The translations under genes were made by a program, and so were the position numbers. The notes below the pieces were generated by a model, which was not told the DNA's origin, ran no database searches, and saw nothing but the letters and a program-made list of their open reading frames with translations. From the NCBI GenBank assembly GCA_002698785.1, contig PAAG01000051.1, positions 1 to 64,000 of the forward strand: DNA of 64,000 nt, read 5' to 3'. Positions within the stretch are counted from its first letter, which is position 1. Each line of letters begins with the position of its first letter. This DNA comes from Verrucomicrobiales bacterium. Lineage in GTDB: Bacteria > Verrucomicrobiota > Verrucomicrobiia > Verrucomicrobiales > DEV007. Below, piece after piece: positions 53,443-62,622 of the stretch.

Positions 53443-54963
53443 TTACTTACCTGCTGCGAACTGAAAATATACGATACCCCCGATAATCATGATGGCGGCA
53501 AGAACGAGCAACCAGATGATCTGATTCCCGCCTGCGGCAGCACCCGATGCGGATGGCTTGTCGAAGCGCCCACGGATCTTTCCTTTCCGGAGGAATCCGT
53601 CGTAGTGACGCTGAATCAAGTGAGTTTCAATCTGACGCATCACGTCGAGAAGAACACCCACCATGATGAGAAGTCCCGTTCCGCCAAAGAACTGTGCCGC
53701 CAAAGGAGGAACTCCCATAAGCGCAGTAAGAATCGGAGGAAGGATTGCAATAATGGTCAGGAAGATAGCGCCAGCGAAAGTTAGGCGGCTCATAGTCCGG
53801 TCAAGGAACTCTGCCGTCGGCTTGCCTGGACGGTGCCCAGGAATGTACCCACCGTTCTTTTTGAGATCATCAGCGATCTGATTCGGCTGGAACATGGTTG
53901 CGACCCAGAAGTAGCTGAAGAAAAAGATCATAAGACCGGTCATCGCGTAGTAGACCCAACCCCAAGTGCCACCTCCACCACCACCAAGGATGACGGAGAG
54001 GTTCTGCGCCCATGCTTTGTCGGGGAATGCCCAGCCAACAATCTGTGAAGGGAACATGAGGATCGCCTGAGCGAAAATGATCGGCATAACCCCTGCGTAG
54101 TTCACTTTGAGGGGCATGTGCTGGGTCTGCCCGCCATACATCTTTCCTCCACGAACCTGCTTCGCATAGTTGATTGGAACCCGGCGCTGGGCCTGTGTGA
54201 TTGCAATAACGGATGCGACCACGAAGAAAAGGAATGCCAGGAGGGCGACCAACTGGAAGGAACGCAGCGGGTTATCCCCTGCAGAGGCGACGTAAGTGTT
54301 GTAAACCTGGAACAGAGCACCCGGAAGAGCGTAAATGATGTTCACGGTAATAATGATGGAAACTCCATTACCGATGCCTCGTTCGGTGATCTGATCTCCC
54401 AACCACATCAAGAACATTGTTCCTGCAGTAATGATCAGCACGGTGCTGACCATGAATCCCCAACCTGCGTCCGGGACCAGGACACTGGACGAGTTTTCCG
54501 CAATCCCTCGAAGGAATGGGTTCGCCTGCGGGTTCTTCAACGACTGGGCGAGCATGTATCCCTGAAACAAACAGAGAACAAGGGTGAGCACCCTTGTGTA
54601 CATACTGATTTTCTGCCTTCCGCCATCTTCGCGAGCCAGTTTGCCCAATGACGGAACAACCGCCGTGAGAAGCTGGATCATAATCGAAGCACTGATGTAG
54701 GGCATGATGCCCAGCGCAAAAAGGGCGGAGTTCTGAAGTCCGCCCCCACTGAACACGTTCATCAAGGCGAGAACTGAGCTCAGGCCTTTGTCGTCATTCG
54801 ATTGGTGCTGAACCTGAGTGTACCACTCGTGCAGGACGTTTGCATCGACGCCCGGCAAGGTGATGACCGCCCCGAGACGGACGATCACAATCACAAGAAA
54901 GGTAAAGAGGATTCGAGATCGCAGCTCAGGGATTTTGAAGGTATTAGCGAACGCAGAAATCAT
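53443..54963 (-). CDS. secY: Preprotein translocase subunit SecY with extra C-terminal segment
   Basis: The channel of the Sec translocase. 506 residues against ~440 in E. coli. Core motifs: FKIPELRSRILFTFLVIVIV, ALGIMPYISASIMIQLL, GIGNGVSIIITVNII, RRVPINYAKQVRGGKMYGGQ and FNPNQIADDLKKNGGYIPG-like text. After the last core helix comes a Gly/Ala/Ser linker and an additional hydrophobic segment (IIWLLVLAAIMIIGGIVYF, ~483-501) near the end. It is 20 bases before map. Confidence 0.97.
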   Translation of the reverse strand: MISAFANTFKIPELRSRILFTFLVIVIVRLGAVITLPGVDANVLHEWYTQVQHQSNDDKGLSSVLALMNVFSGGGLQNSALFALGIMPYISASIMIQLLTAVVPSLGKLAREDGGRQKISMYTRVLTLVLCLFQGYMLAQSLKNPQANPFLRGIAENSSSVLVPDAGWGFMVSTVLIITAGTMFLMWLGDQITERGIGNGVSIIITVNIIYALPGALFQVYNTYVASAGDNPLRSFQLVALLAFLFFVVASVIAITQAQRRVPINYAKQVRGGKMYGGQTQHMPLKVNYAGVMPIIFAQAILMFPSQIVGWAFPDKAWAQNLSVILGGGGGGTWGWVYYAMTGLMIFFFSYFWVATMFQPNQIADDLKKNGGYIPGHRPGKPTAEFLDRTMSRLTFAGAIFLTIIAILPPILTALMGVPPLAAQFFGGTGLLIMVGVLLDVMRQIETHLIQRHYDGFLRKGKIRGRFDKPSASGAAAGGNQIIWLLVLAAIMIIGGIVYFQFAAGK

Positions 54964-55055
54964 CGTGCCAGGGTCGTATCAACGTATGTTCAGAAAGGGA
55001 AGAGAAAGGGTTGTTCGTCCCGGAAGTGCCCGGAACGAACCAGAGAGCGTGTCGA

Positions 55056-55502
55056 TTAAGACTCGGCGACAGATCCGCCGGCCTTTTCGACCTGTTCCTT
55101 AGCGGAAGCGGAAATCTTGTCGACGTCAATCGTGAGCTTCTTGGAAAGGTCTCCGTTTCCGAGGACCTTGATTCCGTCGCAAGCTCCTTTGACCAATCCG
55201 CAGGCACGAAGTGTTTCTTCGCTGACGGTGTCTCCGTCGGAGAACTTTGCTTCCAAATCGGAGAGGTTAACGATTGCGTACTGAGTCTTGAACTGGGCGT
55301 TGTTGAAACCCTTCTTCGGAAGGCGACGCATCATAGGCATCTGGCCACCCTCGAATCCCGGGCGAATGGAGGCACCGGAACGGGATTTCTGACCCTTGTG
55401 GCCCTTACCACAAGTCTTTCCAAGGCCTGAACTCTCACCACGACCGAGACGACGGCGGCGGTGACGAGAACCTGGAGTTGGTTTTAAATCGTGAAGTTTC
55501 AT
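55056..55502 (-). CDS. rplO: 50S ribosomal protein L15
   Basis: 148 residues. KLHDLKPTPGSRHRRRRLGRG and GKTCGKGHKGQKSRSGASIRPGFEGGQMPM are diagnostic. It follows rpsE with a 21-base gap; L30 (rpmD), usually between the two, is absent. The next gene is secY, ~90 bases on. Confidence 0.98.
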   Translation of the reverse strand: MKLHDLKPTPGSRHRRRRLGRGESSGLGKTCGKGHKGQKSRSGASIRPGFEGGQMPMMRRLPKKGFNNAQFKTQYAIVNLSDLEAKFSDGDTVSEETLRACGLVKGACDGIKVLGNGDLSKKLTIDVDKISASAKEQVEKAGGSVAES

Positions 55503-55523
55503 GACTGGGGATCAAATAGTTTG

Positions 55524-56264
55524 TTAGAGAGCCTTTTTCTCTGCAGTGCGCTTTCCGCGCAGTGCGTAGATCTGCTCTTTTGTTCTCAATTGCTCGAGAG
55601 CATTCAGTGTGGCTTTCACCACGTTTGCCTGATTGTTTGAACCAAGCGACTTGGCCAGAACATCTTTGATGCCGGCTGCTTCGACGACGGCACGAACACC
55701 ACCACCTGCGATAAGTCCCGTTCCCGGAGAGGCTGGACGGAGAAGGACACGACCACCACCATGCTCTCCCACTACTTGATGCGGGATAGTGTTCTCGGTG
55801 ATGTTCACTGCCACCATGTCTTTCTTGGAGGCTTCGCTTGCCTTCTTGATACACTCAGCAACTTCCTGAGCCTTACCGAAACCAAAGCCAACTCTTCCTT
55901 CGCGGTCACCGCTGACAACAAGAGCACTGAAGCTGAAACGACGACCACCTTTAACCACTTTCGCACAGCGGTTGATGTGAACGACTTTCTCGAAAGCGTT
56001 CTCTGCCTCTTCACGAGGAGCCGCGGGCGCATTTGAACGAAGGATCTCTTCCGCCTTCTTCAGCTTGTCGAAACGAGCTTTGTCCTCGCCTTCTTTCTCG
56101 CCACCTTCGGAAGAAGAATCCTTGGACTCAGCCGGATCCACTTCTTCAGCAGTTGGCGCAGCTTCTGCAACCGCTTCCGCTTTTTCAACGATCTCCTTTT
56201 CCGCAGCTTCCGTAGGCTTTACCTCTTCTTCTGCGGTGTTCTCGTTCTTGGTTTCGTCACTCAT
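55524..56264 (-). CDS. rpsE: 30S ribosomal protein S5 with acidic N-terminal extension
   Basis: 246 residues against the usual ~166. The S5 core runs from ~90 ([20 protein letters not shown]) and has [37 protein letters not shown] and [17 protein letters not shown]. The first ~85 residues are Glu/Ala/Lys/Ser-rich ([17 protein letters not shown]) and probably disordered. S5 lies at the mRNA entry side, so the extension would be solvent exposed. Confidence 0.97.
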   Translation of the reverse strand: MSDETKNENTAEEEVKPTEAAEKEIVEKAEAVAEAAPTAEEVDPAESKDSSSEGGEKEGEDKARFDKLKKAEEILRSNAPAAPREEAENAFEKVVHINRCAKVVKGGRRFSFSALVVSGDREGRVGFGFGKAQEVAECIKKASEASKKDMVAVNITENTIPHQVVGEHGGGRVLLRPASPGTGLIAGGGVRAVVEAAGIKDVLAKSLGSNNQANVVKATLNALEQLRTKEQIYALRGKRTAEKKAL

Positions 56265-56281
56265 GTAATTCGATACAAATT

Positions 56282-56638
56282 TTAGAAGTTGAGACCGCTT
56301 TCGCGAGCGGCGTCTGCCAGTGCCTTGACTTTGCCGTGGTATTGGAAACCACCTCGGTCGAAAACGACTGACTCAATCTTGGCCTCTTTGGCAGCCTTGG
56401 CGACTGCTTCGCCGACTTTCGCTGCGGCTTCCTTGTTCGATCCTGATGCACCAACGGCTTTATCCAATGTAGATGCAGCGGCAAGCGTGCGTCCACTCAC
56501 ATCGTCAATCACCTGGGCGTAGACGTTCTGATTGGAAAAATGCACAGCAAGACGCGGGCGCTCAGCAGTTCCGGAGATTTTTTTCCGGACTCGGCGGCGC
56601 ACTTTCGCACGGGCGCTTTTACGAACATACAGGCTCAT
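56282..56638 (-). CDS. rplR: 50S ribosomal protein L18
   Basis: 118 residues. [38 protein letters not shown] and [20 protein letters not shown] are diagnostic of L18, which binds 5S rRNA. It is preceded by rplF in normal spc order. Confidence 0.98.
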   Translation of the reverse strand: MSLYVRKSARAKVRRRVRKKISGTAERPRLAVHFSNQNVYAQVIDDVSGRTLAAASTLDKAVGASGSNKEAAAKVGEAVAKAAKEAKIESVVFDRGGFQYHGKVKALADAARESGLNF

Positions 56639-56670
56639 GGTCTTATTCTTTTGGTAAATGGTTTTACTGA

Positions 56671-57210
56671 TTATTTCACGCTCTTACCCTGCTTGCGGCG
56701 GACGTATTCGCCCTTGTAGCGTACTCCCTTGCCTTTGTATGGCTCGGGCGGGTAGTAGGAACGAACATCGGCTGCAAACTGTCCAACAAGCTGCTTGTCG
56801 ATGCCTTCCACTTTGATTTTTGTGTTTTCTTCGACGGTTACCGCCAAGCCTTCTGGAATAGGGTGGAGGACCGGGTGTGAGAAGCCAAGGCTGAGATCAA
56901 GGTCTTTCCCTTTCACTGCGGCACGAAAACCGACTCCCTGCACTTCCAATTCTCTTACGAAACCGTTGGTCACGCCTTCCACCATATTTGCGATGAGGCT
57001 GCGAGCGGTTCCATGGAGTGCACGAACCTTGCGGTCTTCCGAGTCACGTGTGACACGGACGGCTCCATCTTCCTGCTCGACGCCGATACCTTTAGGGAGT
57101 TCCCACTCGAGCTTTCCCTTGGGACCTTCAACGGTCACGACCGAACCTTCACCGGTTTTGATTTCCACCTTTTCCGGGAGATCGATTTGCTTTTTACCTA
57201 TCCTCGACAT
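56671..57210 (-). CDS. rplF: 50S ribosomal protein L6
   Basis: 179 residues: [36 protein letters not shown] and the C-terminal [19 protein letters not shown] are diagnostic. It follows rpsH in the normal order. Confidence 0.98.
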   Translation of the reverse strand: MSRIGKKQIDLPEKVEIKTGEGSVVTVEGPKGKLEWELPKGIGVEQEDGAVRVTRDSEDRKVRALHGTARSLIANMVEGVTNGFVRELEVQGVGFRAAVKGKDLDLSLGFSHPVLHPIPEGLAVTVEENTKIKVEGIDKQLVGQFAADVRSYYPPEPYKGKGVRYKGEYVRRKQGKSVK

Positions 57211-57255
57211 GATTTTTCGCTGGTTACAAAATTCGTTCGGAGCAGAGCCTCCTTC

Positions 57256-57654
57256 TTACCAAACAAGGGCAAGGAGTTCGCCTCCAATATTGTGCTTACG
57301 GGCAGAGTGCCCCGCCATGATTCCACGGGATGTTGAAAGGATTGCAATACCCATCCCTCCAAGGACCTTCGGGATATCGTCGCATCCGACGTACCGGCGA
57401 AGTCCTGGACGGCTGACTCGCTTGAGATTTTTCAGCGCAGGCGTGTGACCGGAATAGCGAGGCTTAGCCTTCAATTCCGCTTTCGCACCTTCACCGACTT
57501 TCTCATAAGACCACAAGTAGCCTTCTTCTTTGAGAATTCGGGCGATTTCCTCTTTGATCTTCGAGTAGGGAGCGTTGAACTCCTCTTTCTCTGCCATTGT
57601 GGCATTCTTGAATCGTGTGAGAAAATCAGCAATGGGATCGCTTACGACTGCCAT
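57256..57654 (-). CDS. rpsH: 30S ribosomal protein S8
   Basis: 132 residues: DPIADFLTRFKNATMAEKEE, LKNLKRVSRPGLRRYVGCDD and GMGIAILSTSRGIMAGHSAR are diagnostic. It directly follows rplE; rpsN is not between them. S8 often represses the spc operon. Confidence 0.98.
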   Translation of the reverse strand: MAVVSDPIADFLTRFKNATMAEKEEFNAPYSKIKEEIARILKEEGYLWSYEKVGEGAKAELKAKPRYSGHTPALKNLKRVSRPGLRRYVGCDDIPKVLGGMGIAILSTSRGIMAGHSARKHNIGGELLALVW

Positions 57655-57695
57655 GGGTTCAGGTTTGTTAAATGTTACTTTCTAAAATTGGGGGG

Positions 57696-58253
57696 TTATG
57701 CAGCGGCGCCAGGCTTACGGAATGGCAGACCGAGCAGCGTAAGAAGTTCGCGGGCTTCTTCATCAGATTGCGCGCTTGTTACGATAGTGAGGTTGAAACC
57801 AACCTGGCGATTGATCTTTTCGAGCTCAATCTCGGGAAAGATCGTGTGATCGGTAATACCGCAAGTGTAGTTGCCGCGGCCGTCGAATGACTTAGCGGAC
57901 AGTCCACGGAAGTCACGAATGGTAGGAGCCGCGATGTTGATGAAACGATCGAGGAATTCCCACATACGACGTCCTCTCAGAGTGACGCGGGCGCCAATGA
58001 CATCGTTTTCGCGGAGTTTGAAGTTTGAGATCGCGTTTTTTGCACGAGTCGGCACGGCACGCTGACCGGTAATTTTACCGAAGTCTTCGATGACGTTCTC
58101 TGACGCTGCCTTGCGGTCATCTTCTTTTCCAAATCCACTGCTGAGCACCACTTTTTCAATGGTGGGGACTTGATGCACATTGCCGTAAGAGTATTTCTCC
58201 TTCAGTCCGGAAACTACCTTGTCTTTGTAAATCGCTTTGAGTGCGGGTTCCAT
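57696..58253 (-). CDS. rplE: 50S ribosomal protein L5
   Basis: 185 residues: ALKAIYKDKVVSGLKEKYSY, GARVTLRGRRMWEFLDRFIN and DFRGLSAKSFDGRGNYTCGI are diagnostic. L5 binds 5S rRNA and P-site tRNA. Gap of 42 bases to rpsH. Confidence 0.98.
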   Translation of the reverse strand: MEPALKAIYKDKVVSGLKEKYSYGNVHQVPTIEKVVLSSGFGKEDDRKAASENVIEDFGKITGQRAVPTRAKNAISNFKLRENDVIGARVTLRGRRMWEFLDRFINIAAPTIRDFRGLSAKSFDGRGNYTCGITDHTIFPEIELEKINRQVGFNLTIVTSAQSDEEARELLTLLGLPFRKPGAAA

Positions 58254-58273
58254 ACCTCTATCCCTTGTAAAAA

Positions 58274-58516
58274 TTATCCTTTCGAAGCCAACTTGACGTT
58301 GGAAATGTGAATTGGACCTTCCTTCTCAACGATTCCTCCTTCAGGACGGTCCTGAGTGCGGCGAGCGTGCTTCTTAATGAGGCGCACGCCCTCCACGATG
58401 ACTTGCGACTTGTGCGGAAAGACCTGGAGAACTTTTCCAGTCTCACCTTTGTGGTTGCCTGAAATAACAACCACCTCGTCGTTTTTCTTTACGTGTGTCT
58501 TTACTCGCTTAGCCAT
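58274..58516 (-). CDS. rplX: 50S ribosomal protein L24
   Basis: 80 residues from ATG 58516, preceded by GGGAG at 8 bases; an in-frame TTG at 58531 lies on that site. [35 protein letters not shown] and [20 protein letters not shown] fit L24 (KOW motif). L24 starts 50S assembly. Confidence 0.97.
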   Translation of the reverse strand: MAKRVKTHVKKNDEVVVISGNHKGETGKVLQVFPHKSQVIVEGVRLIKKHARRTQDRPEGGIVEKEGPIHISNVKLASKG

Positions 58517-58546
58517 TGCAATATCTCCCAAAAATTGTGTTTCTAA

Positions 58547-58912
58547 TTACAGGACCTCGGGTGCGAGAGAAACGATCTTCATGAAGTTCTTCTCGCGAAG
58601 CTCACGGGCAACGGGTCCGAAAATACGAGTGCCGCGAGGGTTCTTGTCCTTGTCGATGATAACGATTGCGTTGCTGTCGAAACGCAGAACAGAACCGTCG
58701 TTACGACGAATCGGCGCCGCTGTCCGCACCACTACGGCACGCACTACATCACCCTTCTTGACGTTCGCGGTCGGGATCGACTCACGAATGTGCGCGGTGA
58801 TGACGTCGCCAACACTGGCGGACCGGGAGCGAGTCCCAATCACCCCGATCATCTTTGCGACCCGGGCACCGGTGTTATCCGCCACCTGAACTTTGGATTC
58901 CATCTGAATCAT
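58547..58912 (-). CDS. rplN: 50S ribosomal protein L14
   Basis: 121 residues: [38 protein letters not shown] and [20 protein letters not shown] are diagnostic. The usual spc order is followed (after rpsQ). Confidence 0.98.
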   Translation of the reverse strand: MIQMESKVQVADNTGARVAKMIGVIGTRSRSASVGDVITAHIRESIPTANVKKGDVVRAVVVRTAAPIRRNDGSVLRFDSNAIVIIDKDKNPRGTRIFGPVARELREKNFMKIVSLAPEVL

Positions 58913-58969
58913 GACTGTAAAACTAGTAAGAGTTAAAACTGCTTGGACGGCTTTTAGGCCGCGTTGTTG

Positions 58970-59239
58970 TTAATGCGAGAGAACTTCCTTGAGTTCCCAG
59001 CACTTCCGCTTACTGCGGGGACGGGTTTCTTCGATGAGGACGCGGTCGCCTACTGCGGCTGCACCTTCTTCATCGTGCGCAAAGAACGTGGAGGTCTTCT
59101 TCACGATCTTTTTGAATCGCGGATGAGGCACGCGGCGACGAACTTCGACAACGATGGTTTTCTCCATGGCGTCGGAAGTCACTACACCCACACGGGTCTT
59201 GCGCAATCCGGGTTCTTTGGAATTCTCTGATTCACTCAT
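58970..59239 (-). CDS. rpsQ: 30S ribosomal protein S17
   Basis: 89 residues: KTRVGVVTSDAMEKTIVVEV, HPRFKKIVKKTSTFFAHDEE and ETRPRSKRKCWELKEVL are diagnostic. Slightly N-terminally extended by ~10 residues (SESENSKEPG). Confidence 0.97.
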   Translation of the reverse strand: MSESENSKEPGLRKTRVGVVTSDAMEKTIVVEVRRRVPHPRFKKIVKKTSTFFAHDEEGAAAVGDRVLIEETRPRSKRKCWELKEVLSH

Positions 59240-59275
59240 TTCTAAATCTGCAAAAAGGGTAGCTACAGGGCCTTA

Positions 59276-59473
59276 TCAGGCTTCACGCTTGGCGGTGAGG
59301 AAGGTTTCGATTCGAGCGACTTCGCGGCGCACTTCACGGATGCGGGAGGGGTTTTCCAACTGCCCGCTTTCCTTCTGCACTCGGAGGTTGAGAGCCTCTT
59401 CCTTGAGTTCGCGACGGCGGGTCGCCAGCTCATCTACACTCAACTCACTCAGTTCTTTGGTTTTCTTGGCCAT
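59276..59473 (-). CDS. rpmC: 50S ribosomal protein L29
   Basis: 65 residues; two helices with ELSVDELATRRRELKEEALN, LRVQKESGQLENPSRIREVR and REVARIETFLTAKRE. It is at the normal position after rplP. Confidence 0.96.
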   Translation of the reverse strand: MAKKTKELSELSVDELATRRRELKEEALNLRVQKESGQLENPSRIREVRREVARIETFLTAKREA

Positions 59474-59503
59474 GATAGGAATGTCGGCTGAAGGTTTACG
59501 GGA

Positions 59504-59920
59504 TTACTGGTCCGAACGACGGACGAAGCGGCAACGAACGCCGAGTTTGTTTGATGCAAGCCGAAGCGCCTCTTTGGCAGCCGACTCAGGGACACCAGCG
59601 ATTTCGAACATCATGGTTCCAGGACGAACAACTGCTACCCAGTGCTCCACAGGACCTTTACCTTTACCCATACGAGTTTCAGGTGGGCGAGCAGTAACCG
59701 GCTTGTGAGGGAAGATACGAATCCAGACTTTACCTTTCCGCTTAAGGTAGCGGTTAATGGTAATACGGCAGGCTTCGATCTGGCGATTGGTGATCCATCC
59801 GCGCCCAAGGCACTGAAGACCGAATTCACCAAAACTGACCTTGGTTCCACGCTGCGCATTCCCGGCACGACTACCGCGGTGCGTTTTGCGAAACTTCACT
59901 CTTTTAGGCATCAAAGGCAT
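59504..59920 (-). CDS. rplP: 50S ribosomal protein L16
   Basis: 138 residues: [40 protein letters not shown] and [20 protein letters not shown] are diagnostic. ATG 59920 has a good site (AAGGAAAG); ATG 59911 is an alternative. Confidence 0.98.
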   Translation of the reverse strand: MPLMPKRVKFRKTHRGSRAGNAQRGTKVSFGEFGLQCLGRGWITNRQIEACRITINRYLKRKGKVWIRIFPHKPVTARPPETRMGKGKGPVEHWVAVVRPGTMMFEIAGVPESAAKEALRLASNKLGVRCRFVRRSDQ

Positions 59921-59974
59921 AGCGTCTTTCCTTTCTTAAATTTGGTTTTTCTCGAGTTTAATAGGTCCGGCTGA

Positions 59975-60697
59975 TTAACGATTCCTCGGGCCGCCGCCAC
60001 CATCACGGCGCTGCCCACGACCACCACCACCACGGCGGGGGCGCTTTTGATTGTTGTTATTTTCGCCAGGGATCTCCTCTTTCTTGTTGATCCAGACTTT
60101 CACTCCAATGATTCCCCAAACCGTCTCACCTTCGGCGAAACCGTAATCGATCGGGGTACGGAGTGTCTGGAGAGGCACTTTGCCCTCGCGGTATTGCTCG
60201 GAGCGGGCGATATCCGCACCACCGAGACGTCCGGCACAGCGAATACGAATTCCGTCGGCACCGAAGTCGATCGCTGTCTGAATGGCCCGCTTCATTGCGC
60301 GTCGGAAAGAAACCCGGCGCTCCAGCTGAGTTGCAACCTGAGCAGCAACCCATGAGGCGTCGAGTTCTGGCTGACGAATCTCGCTGATATCAACCTTCAC
60401 CTGGGACCCGTGACACATCTTGCTGATGGCATTGGTCATGATTTCGATTTCCGCGCCACGCTTACCGATGATAAGACCGGGGCGGGAAGTGTGCAGCGTC
60501 ACACGAACGCTGTTCCAAGCACGCTCGATAACGACCCTGGAAACGGCACCTTTTTGAAGCCTGTTGTCCAGATAGCGACGAACTCGCAAATCTTCGTGGA
60601 GTTGGTCTGCATACTCGCCAGGAGCGGCATACCACTTGGATTGCCAGTCCTTATTGACTGCGAGTCGGAAACCGATCGGATGTACTTTCTGTCCCAT
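59975..60697 (-). CDS. rpsC: 30S ribosomal protein S3 with Arg/Gly-rich C-terminal tail
   Basis: 240 residues. [20 protein letters not shown], the KH domain ([20 protein letters not shown]) and C-terminal domain [20 protein letters not shown] are normal. The tail from ~208 is Arg/Gly/Asn-rich ([20 protein letters not shown]), similar to RNA-binding RGG tails and beyond the usual end. Confidence 0.97.
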   Translation of the reverse strand: MGQKVHPIGFRLAVNKDWQSKWYAAPGEYADQLHEDLRVRRYLDNRLQKGAVSRVVIERAWNSVRVTLHTSRPGLIIGKRGAEIEIMTNAISKMCHGSQVKVDISEIRQPELDASWVAAQVATQLERRVSFRRAMKRAIQTAIDFGADGIRIRCAGRLGGADIARSEQYREGKVPLQTLRTPIDYGFAEGETVWGIIGVKVWINKKEEIPGENNNNQKRPRRGGGGRGQRRDGGGGPRNR

Positions 60698-60722
60698 AAC
60701 AAAATCCTAATTAACTAATGAA

Positions 60723-61469
60723 TTACTTACCGTATTTCTCTTCGTGGAGTTCACGGGCCTTCGTAACCCATTCGTCCCTCTCGATGCGCCCTTTAAAGGA
60801 AAGGAGTTCATCGAACTCGGCGATATTCGCCTCCGTCCAGGCTGTGATCTGTTCGAATTTGTAGATACCTACGGAGTTCAGCTTTTCCTCGAGCTTGGGG
60901 CCAACTCCATTGATCAGCTTCAGATCGTCAACTTCGGCGGGGGCGGAGTCATAAACCATACCACGGGCTTCGTCAACTCTTGCTCCTTCGTCAGCGCTCT
61001 TTTTCGCTTCCTCTTTGGGTGCTTCTTTCTTTTCTACCTTCTCAGCCTTCTCTTCCTTAGGAGCAGCTGCGGCTTTTTTCTCCGACTTTGCGGCCTTTGC
61101 AGGCTTAGCTTTTGGAGATTTTTCCTCTGAAGGAGTTACATCGTCGCTCAGAACGACAGTGATGTGGCTGGTGCGCTTGTGGATAGGAGCACCCGACCCA
61201 CGAGCACGTGCTTTGAAACGCTTAAACGTAGGGCCTTCACCAACCACGGCGCTTTTCACGAAAAGTCCCTCAACGGACAACTCGAAATTGTTTTCAGCAT
61301 CCGCAAGAGCGGTCTTCATCGTCTTGGAGAAGAGTTCCGCAGCCTTACGAGGCGTGAAGTTGAGGATATCGAGCGCGTCTGAAACAGGCAGCCCCTGAAT
61401 CTCTCTCGCTACGTCGCGAGCCTTTCGCGCCGAGATCCTGGCAAACTTATATGTCGAAGTGACGTCCAT
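60723..61469 (-). CDS. rplV: 50S ribosomal protein L22 fused to a helix-hairpin-helix domain
   Basis: 248 residues against the usual ~110. L22 core: 1-110 (ARISARKARDVAREIQGLPV, RGSGAPIHKRTSHITVVLSD). Residues ~111-170 are a Lys/Ala/Glu-rich linker. The final ~70 residues (DDLKLINGVGPKLEEKLNSV, GIYKFEQITAWTEANIAEFD, SFKGRIERDEWVTKARELHE) are an HHH_5/H3TH-like domain, best known from DNA-binding and NuoE-associated proteins. The fusion appears in one frame, with no sign of assembly error. The L22 beta-hairpin lies in the exit tunnel while the C-terminus faces solvent. Confidence 0.96.
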   Translation of the reverse strand: MDVTSTYKFARISARKARDVAREIQGLPVSDALDILNFTPRKAAELFSKTMKTALADAENNFELSVEGLFVKSAVVGEGPTFKRFKARARGSGAPIHKRTSHITVVLSDDVTPSEEKSPKAKPAKAAKSEKKAAAAPKEEKAEKVEKKEAPKEEAKKSADEGARVDEARGMVYDSAPAEVDDLKLINGVGPKLEEKLNSVGIYKFEQITAWTEANIAEFDELLSFKGRIERDEWVTKARELHEEKYGK

Positions 61470-61490
61470 GTTGGTGATACAGTTTTTTGA

Positions 61491-62297
61491 TTAAAGATTG
61501 TTCTGGTGAGGCAAGAGGCGAAATCCATCGCCCACGGCGACTTCGCCGATGTCGGCCATTTTATCCTGCAAAACGGCTCCTGAAATTGTGTCGCGCACGT
61601 CTACCACGAGCGCAGTGAAGATGGGTCGTTCGCCGCGGAGTATGGCGATCGGTGTTCCCACCCGAAGGCCTTTTTCCTTTCCGGCATCGAGGACTACAAG
61701 GCCGACCGAATTGTCGATGCTGACTACGCGTGAACTGGAGAGATCTCCTGGTTCGCCGGTTCCCTCCTCAGAAGGGGCTTCGAGAGCTTCGCCAGCGGTT
61801 GCGATTGCAGCCTCGGCGGCAATGCGCTCTTTCTCGGCAGCTTCGGGTGTCGCCTGAAGGTATTTCAGGAACGCCTCGCTCAATGCCTGGAGAGCATCGG
61901 CGTGCCTTTCCACGTCCTGGCGTGAGATGTCCAGATCTCGAACAGCTTTTAACAAACGCTGCTGGAGGCTGTTCTCATCCTGAGTGAAAAGATCGATCCC
62001 GAAAGCCTGAAGCTTGAGCTGCATCTCGCGAGCCGCAGCCATCTGCTCTTCGCTTACGCGAACAGTTTCGGCGAGACTTTCTGCAAGTGCTTTGCGCTGC
62101 TCTTCAGACTTCTCCAATTCCTTGTTGGTCTTGGCGAGCTGCTCCTGCATTACGCCTAGCGCAGCCCTCAATTCGCGAAGCTCGACAGACTCATTCCCGA
62201 ACGCTGAATGCTCCCCACCCGCAATCAGGCATGCCGCAGCGACCACACCCAGAGACTGGGCGCGCAACGAGCATGTGTTGGAGTGGAGTGTGTGCAT
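61491..62297 (-). CDS. Exported coiled-coil protein inserted between rpsS and rplV
   Basis: 268 residues with a predicted signal peptide (RAQSLGVVAAACLIAGGEHSAFG). Residues ~37-165 are a coiled coil (LRELRAALGVMQEQLAKTNK, ELEKSEEQRKALAESLAETV). The C-terminal ~80 residues resemble a small beta-barrel (VSIDNSVGLVVLDAGKEKGL, RVGTPIAILRGERPIFTALV, GAVLQDKMADIGEVAVGDGF), like domains seen in periplasmic flagellar or chaperone-like proteins, though I do not assign a family. It is 21 bases from each ribosomal neighbour with no promoter or terminator, so it is transcribed with the ribosomal genes. Confidence 0.88.
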   Translation of the reverse strand: MHTLHSNTCSLRAQSLGVVAAACLIAGGEHSAFGNESVELRELRAALGVMQEQLAKTNKELEKSEEQRKALAESLAETVRVSEEQMAAAREMQLKLQAFGIDLFTQDENSLQQRLLKAVRDLDISRQDVERHADALQALSEAFLKYLQATPEAAEKERIAAEAAIATAGEALEAPSEEGTGEPGDLSSSRVVSIDNSVGLVVLDAGKEKGLRVGTPIAILRGERPIFTALVVDVRDTISGAVLQDKMADIGEVAVGDGFRLLPHQNNL

Positions 62298-62318
62298 TCT
62301 TTCGGAAAGAGTATGTGA

Positions 62319-62597
62319 TTAGCCTTTGATTTTCGGGTTGTGGCCACTGTGACCACCAAACTTACGAGTCGGAGAAAATTCTCCCAGCTTGTGACCGACC
62401 ATGTTCTCGGTAACGAAAACAGAGGTGAACTCTTTTCCGTTGTGAACGAGGAAGGTATGTCCGACGAAATCGGGAGTGACCATCGAACGGCGCGACCATG
62501 TCTTGATCGGGCGCTTCTTCCCGGATTCATTCATCGCGTCGATTTTGTCGAGGAGCTTCTCATCGACAAATGGGCCTTTTTTCAGTGAACGAGCCAT
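62319..62597 (-). CDS. rpsS: 30S ribosomal protein S19
   Basis: 92 residues: [40 protein letters not shown] and [19 protein letters not shown] are diagnostic. It follows rplB in normal S10-operon order, but the next gene is not rplV. Confidence 0.98.
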   Translation of the reverse strand: MARSLKKGPFVDEKLLDKIDAMNESGKKRPIKTWSRRSMVTPDFVGHTFLVHNGKEFTSVFVTENMVGHKLGEFSPTRKFGGHSGHNPKIKG

Positions 62598-62622
62598 ATC
62601 TGATTTCTTCTAAAACTTGGTC

